Positions 41,486 to 50,862 are shown, numbered from the stretch's first letter. The stretch: DNA of 55,467 nucleotides from CAMEON01 sp964463245 (GCA_964463245.1 CAYXBU010000004.1:1-55467), one strand, 5' to 3'. The notes: generated by a model from the letters alone, not told the origin. Program-made: numbers and translations.

Positions 41486-42964
41486 ATGGCTCAACCAGCC
41501 GAAACCACCCCCTTCGGCAGGGGACTCTTCAAGCGCACCGTCCTTCTGACGGTGGGACGGTTCGTGTCCAAGCTGATGGTCTTTTTCATGGTGCGGCTGT
41601 ATACCGCCTGCTTAAGTCCCGCCGAGTACAGTGCCGCCGATCTGATCGCGGACATGGCCAACCTGCTCATCCCGTTGGCCTCGCTCGGGGTCAGCGAGGG
41701 CATCTTCCGCAACGCCGCCGACCGTGCCCGCGACAAGGAGACCTACCTGACGGCGGGGCTGTTCCTGCTGGGGGGCGGGAGCCTCTTGTTCCTCTGCCTG
41801 TCCCCGTTGCTCACCTGCATCCCGCTGTTCTCTGAGACGGCATGGCTGATCGTCCTGTATGTCCTCCTCTCCAATATCCACTCGGTCGTGTCGCAATACC
41901 TGTTTGCCATTGGCCGTGTCCGATTGTTTGCAGGGCAGGGCATACTGAACACGGCTCTGCTCATCGGGCTGAATATCCTGTTCCTGCCCGTCCTGAAGTT
42001 GGGCGTGACGGGGTATATCATGTCCACCTTTATCGCAGACGGGCTGACCACCCTGTTCTTAGTGCTGTACACCCGCCTGTGGCGTTCGGTCAAGCAACTG
42101 CCGCGACGGGAGCTGTGGGACACGGTGCGGGGGCTTTTGCGCTTCTGTCTGCCGCTGGTGCCGGCGACCCTTTGCTGGTGGATCACCAGTGTGTCGGATC
42201 GCTACATGATCTACTATATGCGCTCGGCGGCCGAGAACGGACTGTACACCGCCGCCTACAAGATACCCACCATCCTGACTTTGGCTGTCAGCATCTTCTC
42301 GACCGCGTGGAAAGGCAGTATCAGTGCCGAGGAGGACGACCCCGCGCTCTGGAGCCGGCACTACACTTACTCTTGGCGGGGGTACACCGCCGCGGCCTTC
42401 TTCGGGGGCGGGTGCCTGATACTCGTCTCGCGGGTGCTGGCGAATATTCTGTATGACGATGCGTATCGGGGGGCGTGGGTGTATATCCCGGTGCTGATCG
42501 TGGCGACCCTGCTCTGCGGGCTGGATACCTTTCTGGATTCTGTCTACTTCACCGCCCGCCGCACCACATGGTCGATGATCTCGGCTCTGACGGGAGCCGT
42601 GCTGAACATCCTGCTCAATGCACTCTGGATCCCGGAGCATGGTGCCCTGGGCGCATCGGTCGCCACCCTGTTGAGCTACCTGGCGGTGCTGATCCTGCGG
42701 CTGATCACCACGCGACGACTGATCGGATTCCGCCAAGCCCCCCTGCGCCTTGGCGGGAATATCCTGCTACTGTCCGCCGAGGCCGCGCTCATGACCGCCG
42801 CCGGGGAGGGCTACCTCTCCCCGCTCCCGGGTTACGCGGCGGCGGGAGTCTGTCTTGCGGGGCTTATCGCCCTGAATGCAAGGCCTCTCCTGCAGCTTTT
42901 GAATCGCCTGTTGCATCGTTCGCACAGCCGTGCGGACGGGAAAGAAACCTCTGAGGATATATGA
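41486..42964 (+). CDS. Oligosaccharide flippase-family membrane protein (COG2244)
   Basis: The product has 492 residues and 12-14 hydrophobic helices of the MOP exporter superfamily. The N-terminus FKRTVLLTVGRFVSKLMVFF and LYTACLSPAEYSAADL match polysaccharide/teichoic acid flippases and MurJ-like lipid carriers. No glycosyltransferases lie near it. AAAGGACGG precedes the ATG. It is followed closely by mutS2, one base after its stop, so the two are co-transcribed. Confidence 0.85.
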   Translation: MAQPAETTPFGRGLFKRTVLLTVGRFVSKLMVFFMVRLYTACLSPAEYSAADLIADMANLLIPLASLGVSEGIFRNAADRARDKETYLTAGLFLLGGGSLLFLCLSPLLTCIPLFSETAWLIVLYVLLSNIHSVVSQYLFAIGRVRLFAGQGILNTALLIGLNILFLPVLKLGVTGYIMSTFIADGLTTLFLVLYTRLWRSVKQLPRRELWDTVRGLLRFCLPLVPATLCWWITSVSDRYMIYYMRSAAENGLYTAAYKIPTILTLAVSIFSTAWKGSISAEEDDPALWSRHYTYSWRGYTAAAFFGGGCLILVSRVLANILYDDAYRGAWVYIPVLIVATLLCGLDTFLDSVYFTARRTTWSMISALTGAVLNILLNALWIPEHGALGASVATLLSYLAVLILRLITTRRLIGFRQAPLRLGGNILLLSAEAALMTAAGEGYLSPLPGYAAAGVCLAGLIALNARPLLQLLNRLLHRSHSRADGKETSEDI

Positions 42965-42965
42965 T

Positions 42966-45353
42966 ATGAGCTTTTCTGAAAAGACCATACGAACACTGGA
43001 ATTTGATAAGATATGCGCCATGCTGGCCGAATGCGCCGAGACCGAGGGGGCAAGAAGCATGGCACAGAACCTGCGCCCCTCGGCCGACCCGCTGACGGTA
43101 CGGCGGCGGCAGGAGCGCACGACGGATGCCCGCCGTCTGGCGGATGCCAAGGGCGCACCCTCCTTCGGGGGCGTGCGGGACATCTCGGCTGTCTGCGAGC
43201 GGGCAGAGAAGGGAGCCGTGCTCTCCATGCGCGACCTGCTGGATGTGGCGAATGTCCTGCGTACGTCGCGCATCCTGACCGACTACCACGCAGGGAACCA
43301 CCCCTTTGACACCGTGCTGGACGAGGTCTTTGATCGCCTTCTGCCGGATCGTCGGCTGGAGGAGCGTATCAGCCGCGCCATCCTGTCAGAGGACATGATG
43401 GCAGATGAGGCCTCCCCCCTGCTGGCCGACATCCGCCGCAAGATACGTAACGAGAACGCCCGCATCCGCGAGGTGCTCCAGAAGATGATCTCGGGCAGTT
43501 CCAAATACCTGCAGGAGAACATCGTGACCATGCGCGGCGGGCGGTATGTCATCCCGGTCAAGGCCGAGTGCAAGAACGAGGTCAAGGGACTCATCCACGA
43601 CACCTCCTCTACCGGCGCGACCATATTCGTCGAGCCGATGGCGGTGGTGGATGCCAACAACGAGATCCGCCTACTCCAGACCAAGGAGGAGCGGGAGATC
43701 GAGCGCATCCTGTCCGAGCTGTCGGCACAGGTCGCGGGAGCGGCGGATGCGCTGTGGCTCAACTACCGCAACATTAACGAGCTTGCCTTCGCCTTCGCCT
43801 GTGCCGAGCTGTCGGTGCGGATGCGCGGGGTCTCGCCCCACCTGTCAAGCGGGCGGGAGGTAGACCTGGTGCAAGCGCGGCACCCCTTGATCGACAAGGA
43901 AAAGGTCGTGCCCATCCACCTGACTCTCGGCAAGGATTTCGATACCCTGGTCGTTACGGGACCCAACACGGGCGGTAAGACGGTCTCTCTCAAGACTCTG
44001 GGACTGTTCGCCCTGATGACCCAGTCGGGTCTGCATATCCCCTGTGACGAGACCTCCTGCATCTGCCTGTATGATGACATTCAGGTAGACCTCGGGGACG
44101 AGCAGAGCATCGAGCAATCGCTGTCTACCTTCTCCTCCCACATGGTCAACATCGTGTCCATCATGGAGGAGGTCGGCGCGGGGTCGCTGGTGCTGTTCGA
44201 CGAGCTGGGCGGCGGTACCGATCCGGTCGAGGGCGCGGCGTTAGCCATAGCCGTCATCGAGGCGGTGCGGGAGGCAGGAGCCTCCTGCGTGGCGACCACC
44301 CACTATGCCGAGCTGAAGGCCTACGCGCTGGACACCCCCGGGGTGTGCAACGCCTCCTGTGAATTCGACGTGGAGACTCTCAAACCGACCTACCGGTTGG
44401 TCATCGGTGCCCCCGGCAAGTCCAATGCATTTGCCATTTCCGAGAAGCTGGGGCTGTCCCCCGCCATCATCCGTCGGGCGGAGCTGCTGGTCAGCTCCGA
44501 GAACAAGAGCTTTGAGAATGTGATCGAGAAGCTGGAAGAGAGCCGCGTGCAGATGGAAAAGGAGCGGGCGGAGGCACAACGCCTGCGCGAGGAATTCGAG
44601 ACCTTCAAGGCAAATGCCGAGGCCGAGATCCGCAAGAAGACCCAGAACGCCGAGCGCGAGGCCGAAAAGGCACGTCAGCGTGCGGCGGCTATGGTGGCCT
44701 CGGCGAAGGCCTCCTGTGACTTCCTGTATGAGCAGATGGACAAGATGCGCCGTGCACAGGAGTCTGCCAAGGCCGCCGAGGAGCTGGAGGCGGCGCGGCG
44801 AGCCGTGCGGGAGCATTTGCGCGCCACGGGGGACACCTACGACCCCGTGGAGGAGGTGTATGAGGAGGATGGAGAGTACGTCCTGCCTCGCCCCCTGCAC
44901 AAGGGGGACAAGGTGCGGCTGGTGACCGTCAACAAGGTCGGCGAGCTGACCGACGAGCCGAAGAACGGCATGGTCACCTTCCAGGCGGGTGTCCTGCGGG
45001 TGCGGGCGCGGGTGGCTGACCTACGGCTCCTGACCGACGAGGACAAGAAGAAGCAATCCGAGCGGGAAAAGAAGCCTAAATCCAGCGTGTATGTCGAGCG
45101 GTCGAGCGGCTTCCGCAACGAGATCGACCTGCGCGGCATGATGGGGGACGAGGCCTGCATGGCGGTGGATCAGTACCTTGATGAAGCTGTTCTGAACGAC
45201 TGCGAGTCGGTGCGCCTCATCCACGGGAAGGGAACCGGTGCCCTCCGCGCCGCCCTTTGGAAGTACCTCAAGGGGGATCGCCGCATTGCCTCCTTCCGCA
45301 TCGGCCGCTACGGCGAGGGTGACGGCGGCGTGACCGTTGTGGAATTGAAGTAA
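42966..45353 (+). CDS. mutS2: Endonuclease MutS2
   Basis: The product has 795 residues. The MutS ATPase core has TGPNTGGKTVSLKT (Walker A) and LFDELGGGTDPVEGAAL (Walker B). A coiled helical region follows (about 510-630, rich in Glu/Arg/Lys). The C-terminal Smr nuclease domain has EIDLRGMMGDEA and LIHGKGTGALR. It lacks the mismatch-binding domain of MutS1. MutS2 suppresses recombination and in Bacillus rescues stalled ribosomes. GAGGATAT precedes the ATG. Confidence 0.95.
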   Translation: MSFSEKTIRTLEFDKICAMLAECAETEGARSMAQNLRPSADPLTVRRRQERTTDARRLADAKGAPSFGGVRDISAVCERAEKGAVLSMRDLLDVANVLRTSRILTDYHAGNHPFDTVLDEVFDRLLPDRRLEERISRAILSEDMMADEASPLLADIRRKIRNENARIREVLQKMISGSSKYLQENIVTMRGGRYVIPVKAECKNEVKGLIHDTSSTGATIFVEPMAVVDANNEIRLLQTKEEREIERILSELSAQVAGAADALWLNYRNINELAFAFACAELSVRMRGVSPHLSSGREVDLVQARHPLIDKEKVVPIHLTLGKDFDTLVVTGPNTGGKTVSLKTLGLFALMTQSGLHIPCDETSCICLYDDIQVDLGDEQSIEQSLSTFSSHMVNIVSIMEEVGAGSLVLFDELGGGTDPVEGAALAIAVIEAVREAGASCVATTHYAELKAYALDTPGVCNASCEFDVETLKPTYRLVIGAPGKSNAFAISEKLGLSPAIIRRAELLVSSENKSFENVIEKLEESRVQMEKERAEAQRLREEFETFKANAEAEIRKKTQNAEREAEKARQRAAAMVASAKASCDFLYEQMDKMRRAQESAKAAEELEAARRAVREHLRATGDTYDPVEEVYEEDGEYVLPRPLHKGDKVRLVTVNKVGELTDEPKNGMVTFQAGVLRVRARVADLRLLTDEDKKKQSEREKKPKSSVYVERSSGFRNEIDLRGMMGDEACMAVDQYLDEAVLNDCESVRLIHGKGTGALRAALWKYLKGDRRIASFRIGRYGEGDGGVTVVELK

Positions 45354-45369
45354 CAGGAGATACTGTCTT

Positions 45370-46080
45370 ATGAAAGAATTCGATCTGATCCGCCATCTGA
45401 AAACGGCAGTCTACCCCGACACCGGCGCACCGCTGGTCGCCTTCTTCGGCGACAGCGTGACCCACGGTGCGTTTGAATGCATCGAGACGACAGGAGCCGA
45501 CTGCGTATTCGACTTTGATGCGGTATACCACGCGGTCTTTGCGCGGGAGCTCCGCCGCATCAACCCGTGGTTGCCGGTGAGTGTTTTGGATGCCGGGGTG
45601 TCCGGGGGAAGTGCACGGAGCGGGCTTGCCCGCATGGAGCGGGATGTCATTGTCCATCGCCCCGATCTCTGCGTGGTCAACTTTGCTCTCAATGATGTCA
45701 ACGACCCCTTGGATGTATACCGAGCCTCGCTGTCCGAGGTGTTTGACCGCCTGTCCGCCACCGAGATCCCGACCGTCCTCTTGACCCCGAATATGCTCAA
45801 CACCTATGTCCACCCCGACACCATCCCGAAGTTCCGAGACTACGCCGCCGTGACGGCCGAGTATCAGAACGGCGGCCGCATGGATGCCTATGTGGATGCG
45901 GCGCGAGAGGTGGCCACCGCGCGGAACATCCCCATCGCGGATGCCTATGCGAAATGGAAGGCCATGGCGGCCTCCGGGCAGGACACCACGGTGTGCTTGG
46001 CCAACTATATCAACCACCCAACGCGGGAGATGCACCGCCTGTTCGCCGAGACCCTGATCGAGACGTTGAGCGCGATGTGA
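45370..46080 (+). CDS. SGNH/GDSL-like hydrolase
   Basis: The product has 236 residues. AGGAG lies ten bases before the ATG. FFGDSVTHGAFE is block I, NFALNDVND fits block III, and the catalytic His is in NYINHPTREMH. The Asp three residues before that His, standard in SGNH enzymes, is not there (NYIN), so the triad may be a dyad or activity may be lost. There is no signal peptide. It ends against a terminator shared with the solute-binding lipoprotein. Confidence 0.8.
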   Translation: MKEFDLIRHLKTAVYPDTGAPLVAFFGDSVTHGAFECIETTGADCVFDFDAVYHAVFARELRRINPWLPVSVLDAGVSGGSARSGLARMERDVIVHRPDLCVVNFALNDVNDPLDVYRASLSEVFDRLSATEIPTVLLTPNMLNTYVHPDTIPKFRDYAAVTAEYQNGGRMDAYVDAAREVATARNIPIADAYAKWKAMAASGQDTTVCLANYINHPTREMHRLFAETLIETLSAM

Positions 46081-46102
46081 CCCGCCTCGGGACAAATACG
46101 AA

Positions 46103-46150
46103 AAAGACCGCCGAGCCGTCCCCACACGGGGGAACGACTCGGCGGTCTTT
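46103..46150. terminator. Bidirectional terminator
   Basis: AAAGACCGCCGAG and CTCGGCGGTCTTT form a 13-bp outer stem with an inner GTCCCC/GGGGAAC stem, and A and T runs on either side. Confidence 0.93.
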
Positions 46151-46160
46151 CGACAGCCGC

Positions 46161-47633
46161 TTAGCCGAAGATCTTCTTCAGGCTCTTGTCGGCACTCTTC
46201 TTTTGGCTTTTATAGAAGGAGGCATAGTTGGTGTTGCCGCTCTCGCAGAGCAGGGGAACCATGTAGACCAGATTATTGATGTGGTCGGCGCAGGCCAGAC
46301 CGATGTCGTTGGTCTGGGACTTCCAGATGAGATCCAGCATCTCGGCATCCTCGGGCGCGTTGACGATGGAGGTGCCCAGCTGGGTCTCGTAGTAGGCGGT
46401 CTTGACAGGCGCGGTGTAGTAAGCCAGCAGCTCCAGTACCTCACCTACCATCTGCTTATTCTTTACCGAGGCGGGAACGCACATCAAGCCGTTCCAGTTC
46501 ATGCTCTTGTACTCCTCCTGTGCGGTATCGTACAGGGGGTAGGGCAGGATGCCGAAGCGAATGTCCGTGGTGGCCAGCGAGGGGAGGGAGATCGTGTTGT
46601 ACAGCTGGAACAAGGCTCGACCGGTGGAGATATCCACCGTGGTGGTAAAGGTGGACGGCCACATATAGGAGTAGTCTGCCGTGTACATGGCGTAGATCTT
46701 GTCGATCAGCGCCTGCAGCTTGATGCCCTCCCGCGGATAGGAGACACTGTACTTGCCGGTCTCGGGATCAATGTCCATGATGGTCATGTCGCTGGAGGTC
46801 ACAAAGGAGATCAAGAAGATCCAGCCCCACCCGGTCAGACCATACTGGTCATTCTCGTCCCAGACGCCGTCGCCGTTGTCCTTTGCGGCGACTGAGGCCA
46901 TCTCAAACAGCTTATCAAGTGTCCAGGTCTTATTGTGCACAAGGTCGTAGGGGGATTCCATGGCGTAGGTGCCGAGAATATCCTTGTTGAAGGTCACGCA
47001 GTGTGTGCTGGAGAGCAGGAAGTCGCTGTAGCCCATCATGTAGCGGTCGTTGATCTTAAGCTGATCCATGACCTTCCTGTTCCAGTAGGAGGCATCCAGA
47101 TTGATGACCGGAATGTCGGCAAAGTCCAGAAGGATGTTCTCGCCGGTTGCCAGGGTGGTGACCCCCTGGTGGACGTGAGTGGTGACCAGCTGGTAGGCAT
47201 CCTCGCCGGTCTGCACGGTGCGGGTTACCTTGTTGGCGTACTCGATCCAGGAGCCGGCATCGGCCAGCACGCATTTGACGCCCAGGTGATCTTCAATACG
47301 GGCACACCGCTCAAAGACGGTCTCATTGAGGACATTGCCGCTCTGGACATTCTCCTCGTCGATCACCAGCCAATCCTTGTTGAAGTAGACATTGGTGATG
47401 TTGAAGTCAGTTTTGTAGTTCTTCTTTTCAATGGTGGGGACATACTCGGGCTCAGTCTCGACCGAGGTGTCGTCGGCATCCTTCGAGCCGTCGGCGACCT
47501 CGGATGTTCCCGTGGCATCCTTGTCAGAGGCATCCGTGTCGGCGCAGGCAACAAGGGAGCTTGCGAGCATCAGGCAAGCCAGCAGAAAGGCAAGAACTTG
47601 CAGGATGCGGTGGGGGGAGGCAGGTGCGTTCAT
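46161..47633 (-). CDS. Extracellular solute-binding lipoprotein
   Basis: The product has 490 residues. The ATG at 47633 is ten bases after AAAGGA. The signal peptide ends in SSLVAC with lipid Cys30, then an acidic Asp/Thr/Ser linker. The body has the look of family 1 sugar-binding proteins (NKDILGTYAMESPYDLV, WTLDKLFEMASVAAKDNGDG, GRALFQLYNTI, and FGILPYPLYD). No permease or ATPase gene is close, so it works with a distant transporter or as a sensor. A sugar or glycan ligand is likely but not shown. Confidence 0.82.
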   Translation of the reverse strand: MNAPASPHRILQVLAFLLACLMLASSLVACADTDASDKDATGTSEVADGSKDADDTSVETEPEYVPTIEKKNYKTDFNITNVYFNKDWLVIDEENVQSGNVLNETVFERCARIEDHLGVKCVLADAGSWIEYANKVTRTVQTGEDAYQLVTTHVHQGVTTLATGENILLDFADIPVINLDASYWNRKVMDQLKINDRYMMGYSDFLLSSTHCVTFNKDILGTYAMESPYDLVHNKTWTLDKLFEMASVAAKDNGDGVWDENDQYGLTGWGWIFLISFVTSSDMTIMDIDPETGKYSVSYPREGIKLQALIDKIYAMYTADYSYMWPSTFTTTVDISTGRALFQLYNTISLPSLATTDIRFGILPYPLYDTAQEEYKSMNWNGLMCVPASVKNKQMVGEVLELLAYYTAPVKTAYYETQLGTSIVNAPEDAEMLDLIWKSQTNDIGLACADHINNLVYMVPLLCESGNTNYASFYKSQKKSADKSLKKIFG

Positions 47634-47708
47634 AAACGAGGTTCCTTTCAAAAAGCATGATTTGGTCGGTCTTGGTTACCCTGCGAGGGAATATGGGAAT
47701 ACACTTTC

Positions 47709-47737
47709 ATTATACCGATTTTTCTTAGGCGTGTCAA
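47709..47737 (-). promoter_or_regulatory. Sigma-A promoter of the solute-binding lipoprotein
   Basis: Minus-strand TTGACA (47732-47737), 17-nt spacer, TATAAT (47709-47714). Confidence 0.9.
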
Positions 47738-47796
47738 CCGGCAAACAGCCGAAATTGGCGGGTCGTTTTTGGGCATTTTGCCCCTGCGAATGCGAC

Positions 47797-47825
47797 TTGA
47801 CAAGCCGAGGTATCTGTGCTATAAT
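47797..47825 (+). promoter_or_regulatory. Sigma-A promoter of the MFS gene
   Basis: TTGACA (47797-47802), 17-nt spacer, TATAAT (47820-47825) with TGC before it. Confidence 0.9.
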
Positions 47826-47863
47826 GCGGTGGTTTGACCGAATACGCGGAAAGGACTGTTTCC

Positions 47864-49084
47864 ATGAGCATACGCACTTCCTATCGACATACCCTGTACG
47901 CAAGCTACCTGGGGTATGTGACGCAAGCTATCGTCAATAACTTCATCCCGCTCCTCTTCCTGACTTTTCAGAAGACCTGGGATATATCCCTGACCAGCTT
48001 GGCTACCCTAATCTCCATCAACTTCGGCATCCAGCTGGCGGTGGATCTGGCGGGTGCCAAATTCGTGGATCGCATCGGTTACCGCCCCTGCATCGTGGCG
48101 GCGCATATCTTCTCGGGGGTGGGGATGCTCTGCCTGGGGCTCCTGCCGTACTGGTTGCCTGACCCGTTTGTGGGCATCCTGATCTCCATCTCGCTCTACG
48201 CCGTCGGCGGCGGGCTGACCGAGGTGCTCATCAGTCCCATCGTGGAGGCCTGCCCCACCGATCATAAGGAGGCAGCCATGAGCCTGCTGCACTCCTTCTA
48301 CTGCTGGGGGCATATGTTCGTGGTCATCGCCTCGACGGCCTGCTTTGCCCTGTTCGGCATCGAGAACTGGCGGTATGTAGCCTTCATCTGGGCGGCTCTG
48401 CCGCTGGCCAACGCGGTGTACTTCTCTCTGGTGCCCCTGCGGCGGCTGGAGGGCGAGGAGGGCGCGGCGCCGATGACGGTCGGTCAGCTGTGCTGCAAGC
48501 CGGTCTTTTGGCTGTTCGTGGTGCTGATGCTGTGCGCCGGCGCGAGCGAGCAGGCCATGAGTCAGTGGGCATCCGCTTTCGCCGAGCAGGCCTTTGGCGA
48601 GATCGAGTCCCTGCAGGGCACGTCCCTGCTCAAGACCCTGTCGGACTTGGCGGGACCCTGTATGTTCGCTCTGCTCATGGGTACGGCGCGGGTGGTCTCC
48701 TCCCGTCTTGCCCGCAAGCATGATATGCGCGGGATGATGTTGATCTGCTGCATCTTCTGCGCGGTCAGCTACCTGGTCGCCGCCCTGATCCCGTCCCCCG
48801 TGGCGGCGTTGGTGGGGTGCGGTCTGTGCGGCCTGTCGGTGGGTGTCATGTGGCCGGGTACCTTCAGCCTGTCCACGCAGGTCTGCCCCGGCGGCGGGAC
48901 TGCTATGTTCGCCCTGCTGGCACTGGCGGGAGACCTCGGTTGTATGGCGGGGCCGTGGCTGGTAGGCAGACTGGCGGGCGAGACGGTGCGCTCGGGGCTT
49001 CTGCCTGCGCTGATCTTCCCACTCCTCCTGTTCGCAGGTCTGATGGTCACGCGCCTTATGCGCAGGGGAGGCAAGCGGTCGTGA
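47864..49084 (+). CDS. Major facilitator superfamily transporter
   Basis: The product has 406 residues with about twelve helices. The start follows AAAGGA by nine bases. The loop between helices 2 and 3 reads AKFVDRIGYRPCIV, in the position of the MFS motif (DxxGxRP). The order of loops and the SLLHSFYCWGHMF segment resemble the fucose/glucose-permease-like branch, but the substrate is not clear. The gene overlaps the next transporter by four bases (GTGA), so they form one unit. Confidence 0.85.
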   Translation: MSIRTSYRHTLYASYLGYVTQAIVNNFIPLLFLTFQKTWDISLTSLATLISINFGIQLAVDLAGAKFVDRIGYRPCIVAAHIFSGVGMLCLGLLPYWLPDPFVGILISISLYAVGGGLTEVLISPIVEACPTDHKEAAMSLLHSFYCWGHMFVVIASTACFALFGIENWRYVAFIWAALPLANAVYFSLVPLRRLEGEEGAAPMTVGQLCCKPVFWLFVVLMLCAGASEQAMSQWASAFAEQAFGEIESLQGTSLLKTLSDLAGPCMFALLMGTARVVSSRLARKHDMRGMMLICCIFCAVSYLVAALIPSPVAALVGCGLCGLSVGVMWPGTFSLSTQVCPGGGTAMFALLALAGDLGCMAGPWLVGRLAGETVRSGLLPALIFPLLLFAGLMVTRLMRRGGKRS

Positions 49085-50400
49085 GTGTATCTTTGATCAT
49101 CTTTATTCTGACCTGCCTGACCCTGCTCGTGCTGGTGTTCTGTAAGCCCTCGGTCACCATCCGGGGGCATCGGGTCAGCATATTTTGGATAGCCCCGCTG
49201 GCGGGAGCGATTGCCATGGTGGCTTCGGGGCAGATCAGCCCCGCCGAGGTGGCGGAGGGTCTGACCTCGGCGGGGGAGGTCAACCCCTTGAAGATACTCA
49301 TCCTGTTCTTCTCCATGACCATGATGTCGGTCTATTTGGACGAGTTGGGCTTCTTTCGCCTGCTGGCGGTCAAGGTGATGAGGCGAGCGGGGGGTGACCA
49401 GCGGACGCTGTTTTTCCTGCTCTACGCGCTGGTGTCGGTGCTGACCGTCTTTACCTCCAATGACATCATCGTTTTGACCTTCACCCCCTTCATTTGCCAC
49501 TTCGCCGCCGGGGCGCGGATCGATCCCGTGCCGTATCTGGTGTCCGAGTTCGTGGCGGCCAACACCTGGAGCATGGCTCTGGTGATCGGCAATCCCACCA
49601 ACATATACCTGATGAGCGATGCGGGGGTGTCCTTCGGAGCCTATACCCTGCGGATGCTCCTGCCGACCGTGCTGGCGGGGCTGGTCTCCTGCGGGGTGCT
49701 GTACCTGCTCTTTCGGCGGCGGCTGGCGGCTCCGCTCTCGGCGCGGGAGGAGCGCCTGCCGCGCATCGACCGCCCGACCGAGATCATCGGACTCTGCCAT
49801 CTGGGTGGGTGCATCCTGCTTTTGTCGGTCTCTTCCTTCCTTGACCTGCCCATGTGGCTCATCACCTGCTGTTTCTTCGGGAGCCTCGTGCTGTTCACCA
49901 TGGGGGTCAGCTTCTTCCGCCGCCGTGCGCCCTACCTGATCGCTCGTTGCTTCGTGCGGGCTCCGTGGGATCTGGCTCCCTTCGTGCTGTCCATGTTCGT
50001 GCTGGTGCTGGCATTGGAAAAGCACGGTGTGACATCGGCTCTGGGGGACATCCTGAGCACCCCGCAAAGCAGCCTCGGACAAGTCCTTTCCTTCGGCGGC
50101 TCCTCCTTCATCGCCGCCAATCTGGTCAACAATATCCCCATGAGCGTGCTCTACCGCTCGGTCATCGTGGGTCTGCCCGGCGGGGTGGCCGCGAACGCCG
50201 CCGCACTGTACGCCGCCGTGATCGGATCGAATCTCGGAGCCTTCTTTACCCCGATGGGCGCGCTGGCGGGGATCATGTGGACGGGACAGCTGCGGGATCA
50301 CGGCGTTCCTTTCACCTTTGCCTCGTTCGTCAAGTACGGTGCGGCGGTGGCTATGCCTGCCTTGGCGGCGGCTCTCTTGGGGCTGTGGATGGTGACCTGA
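49081..50400 (+). CDS. ArsB/NhaD-type ion transporter
   Basis: The product has 439 residues. Its start is GTG at 49081, ten bases after GGGGAGG, inside the last codon of the MFS gene. About eleven helices. TSNDIIVLTFTPFICHF and VIGNPTNIYLM in the first half, and ANLVNNIPMSVLY and SNLGAFFTPMGALAG in the second half, are the paired signatures of the ArsB/NhaD/SLC13-like superfamily. No arsR or arsC is nearby, so arsenite efflux is not supported. Anion or sodium-coupled transport is equally possible. Confidence 0.82.
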   Translation: MSVSLIIFILTCLTLLVLVFCKPSVTIRGHRVSIFWIAPLAGAIAMVASGQISPAEVAEGLTSAGEVNPLKILILFFSMTMMSVYLDELGFFRLLAVKVMRRAGGDQRTLFFLLYALVSVLTVFTSNDIIVLTFTPFICHFAAGARIDPVPYLVSEFVAANTWSMALVIGNPTNIYLMSDAGVSFGAYTLRMLLPTVLAGLVSCGVLYLLFRRRLAAPLSAREERLPRIDRPTEIIGLCHLGGCILLLSVSSFLDLPMWLITCCFFGSLVLFTMGVSFFRRRAPYLIARCFVRAPWDLAPFVLSMFVLVLALEKHGVTSALGDILSTPQSSLGQVLSFGGSSFIAANLVNNIPMSVLYRSVIVGLPGGVAANAAALYAAVIGSNLGAFFTPMGALAGIMWTGQLRDHGVPFTFASFVKYGAAVAMPALAAALLGLWMVT

Positions 50401-50443
50401 TGCCATCCCGAGGGGGCGTTTTACGCAAATTTTATCCAAACTC

Positions 50444-50472
50444 TTGACAAATTCATTCCCGTGTGGTATAAT
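50444..50472 (+). promoter_or_regulatory. Promoter of the tRNA genes
   Basis: TTGACA (50444-50449), 17-nt spacer, TATAAT (50467-50472) with TGG before it, 52 bases before the first tRNA. Confidence 0.9.
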
Positions 50473-50523
50473 CAACGGGTGGTGAGCGTATGCCGCCGAG
50501 GCAAACGATGTTTGCCTGTCTGC

Positions 50524-50600
50524 GGGCCATTAGCTCAGTTGGTCAGAGCTACCGGCTCATAACCGGTTGGTCCTGGGTTCAAGTCCCCGATGGCCCACCA
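50524..50600 (+). tRNA. tRNA with CAT anticodon (Ile2 or elongator Met)
   Basis: A 77-nt cloverleaf with encoded CCA. Acceptor GGGCCAT pairs with ATGGCCC, the D loop has AGTTGGTC, the anticodon stem is ACCGG/CCGGT with loop CTCATAA, and the T arm has GGTTCAA. The anticodon CAT could be Met or, after lysidine modification, Ile for AUA. The CTCATAA loop fits Ile2 well but also some elongator Met tRNAs. It does not look like initiator tRNA. Confidence 0.92.
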
Positions 50601-50640
50601 AAAGGGGTGCGCCCGACATACCGTGTCGGTGTACCCCTTT
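50601..50640 (+). terminator. Hairpin between the two tRNA genes
   Basis: AAAGGGGT pairs with ACCCCTTT, with an inner CCGACA/TGTCGG stem, followed by CTTTA. It may be partial termination or a processing site, because no clear second promoter was seen before the next tRNA. Confidence 0.6.
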
Positions 50641-50675
50641 CTTTACAGAGTTTCGCCACGCATAATTGAATACAC

Positions 50676-50750
50676 GCCCTCATAGTTAAATGGATATAAT
50701 AAGCCCCTCCTAAGGGTTAGTTATGGGTTCGATTCCCGTTGGGGGTGCCA
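50676..50750 (+). tRNA. tRNA-Arg(CCT)
   Basis: A 75-nt cloverleaf with encoded CCA. Acceptor GCCCTCA pairs with TGGGGGT, with G-T at the first pair and one more wobble. The D stem is GTTA/TAAT. The anticodon stem is AGCCC/GGGTT with loop CTCCTAA (anticodon CCT, reads AGG). The T stem is ATGGG/CCCGT. The wobble pairs are weak but the shape agrees with known Arg-CCT tRNAs. Confidence 0.9.
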
Positions 50751-50751
50751 A

Positions 50752-50781
50752 AAATTCCGCACACATAAGTGTGCGGAATTT
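50752..50781 (+). terminator. Terminator after tRNA-Arg
   Basis: AAATTCCGCACAC and GTGTGCGGAATTT form a perfect 13-bp stem around ATAA, followed by TTACTTTTT. Confidence 0.95.
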
Positions 50782-50790
50782 TTACTTTTT

Positions 50791-50811
50791 CACTCTTCAC
50801 TCTTCACTCTT
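50791..50811. repeat. Three 7-bp tandem repeats
   Basis: cactctt occurs three times in a row. No function is seen. The region 50782-51038 otherwise holds a second hairpin and the start region of the ABC gene. Confidence 0.8.
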
Positions 50812-50862
50812 CATAAAAATCGACAGCCGATAGCTTATGGCGAAGAAGTGCCGCGCCGCCCG

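Noticed and set aside
38619..41486. 955-codon frame on the minus strand
   Set aside because: Antisense to argS and yebC, both clearly recognised. It crosses a non-coding repeat and has no motif.
49081..50400. Arsenite resistance operon
   Set aside because: The protein has ArsB/NhaD-superfamily signatures, but no arsR, arsC or arsA lies nearby.
48769..50475. 568-codon frame on the minus strand
   Set aside because: Antisense to the two transporter genes, with His/Gln/Arg-rich shadow composition.
50524..50600. Initiator tRNA-fMet
   Set aside because: The first acceptor pair G-C and the anticodon stem without three G-C pairs next to the loop do not fit an initiator tRNA.
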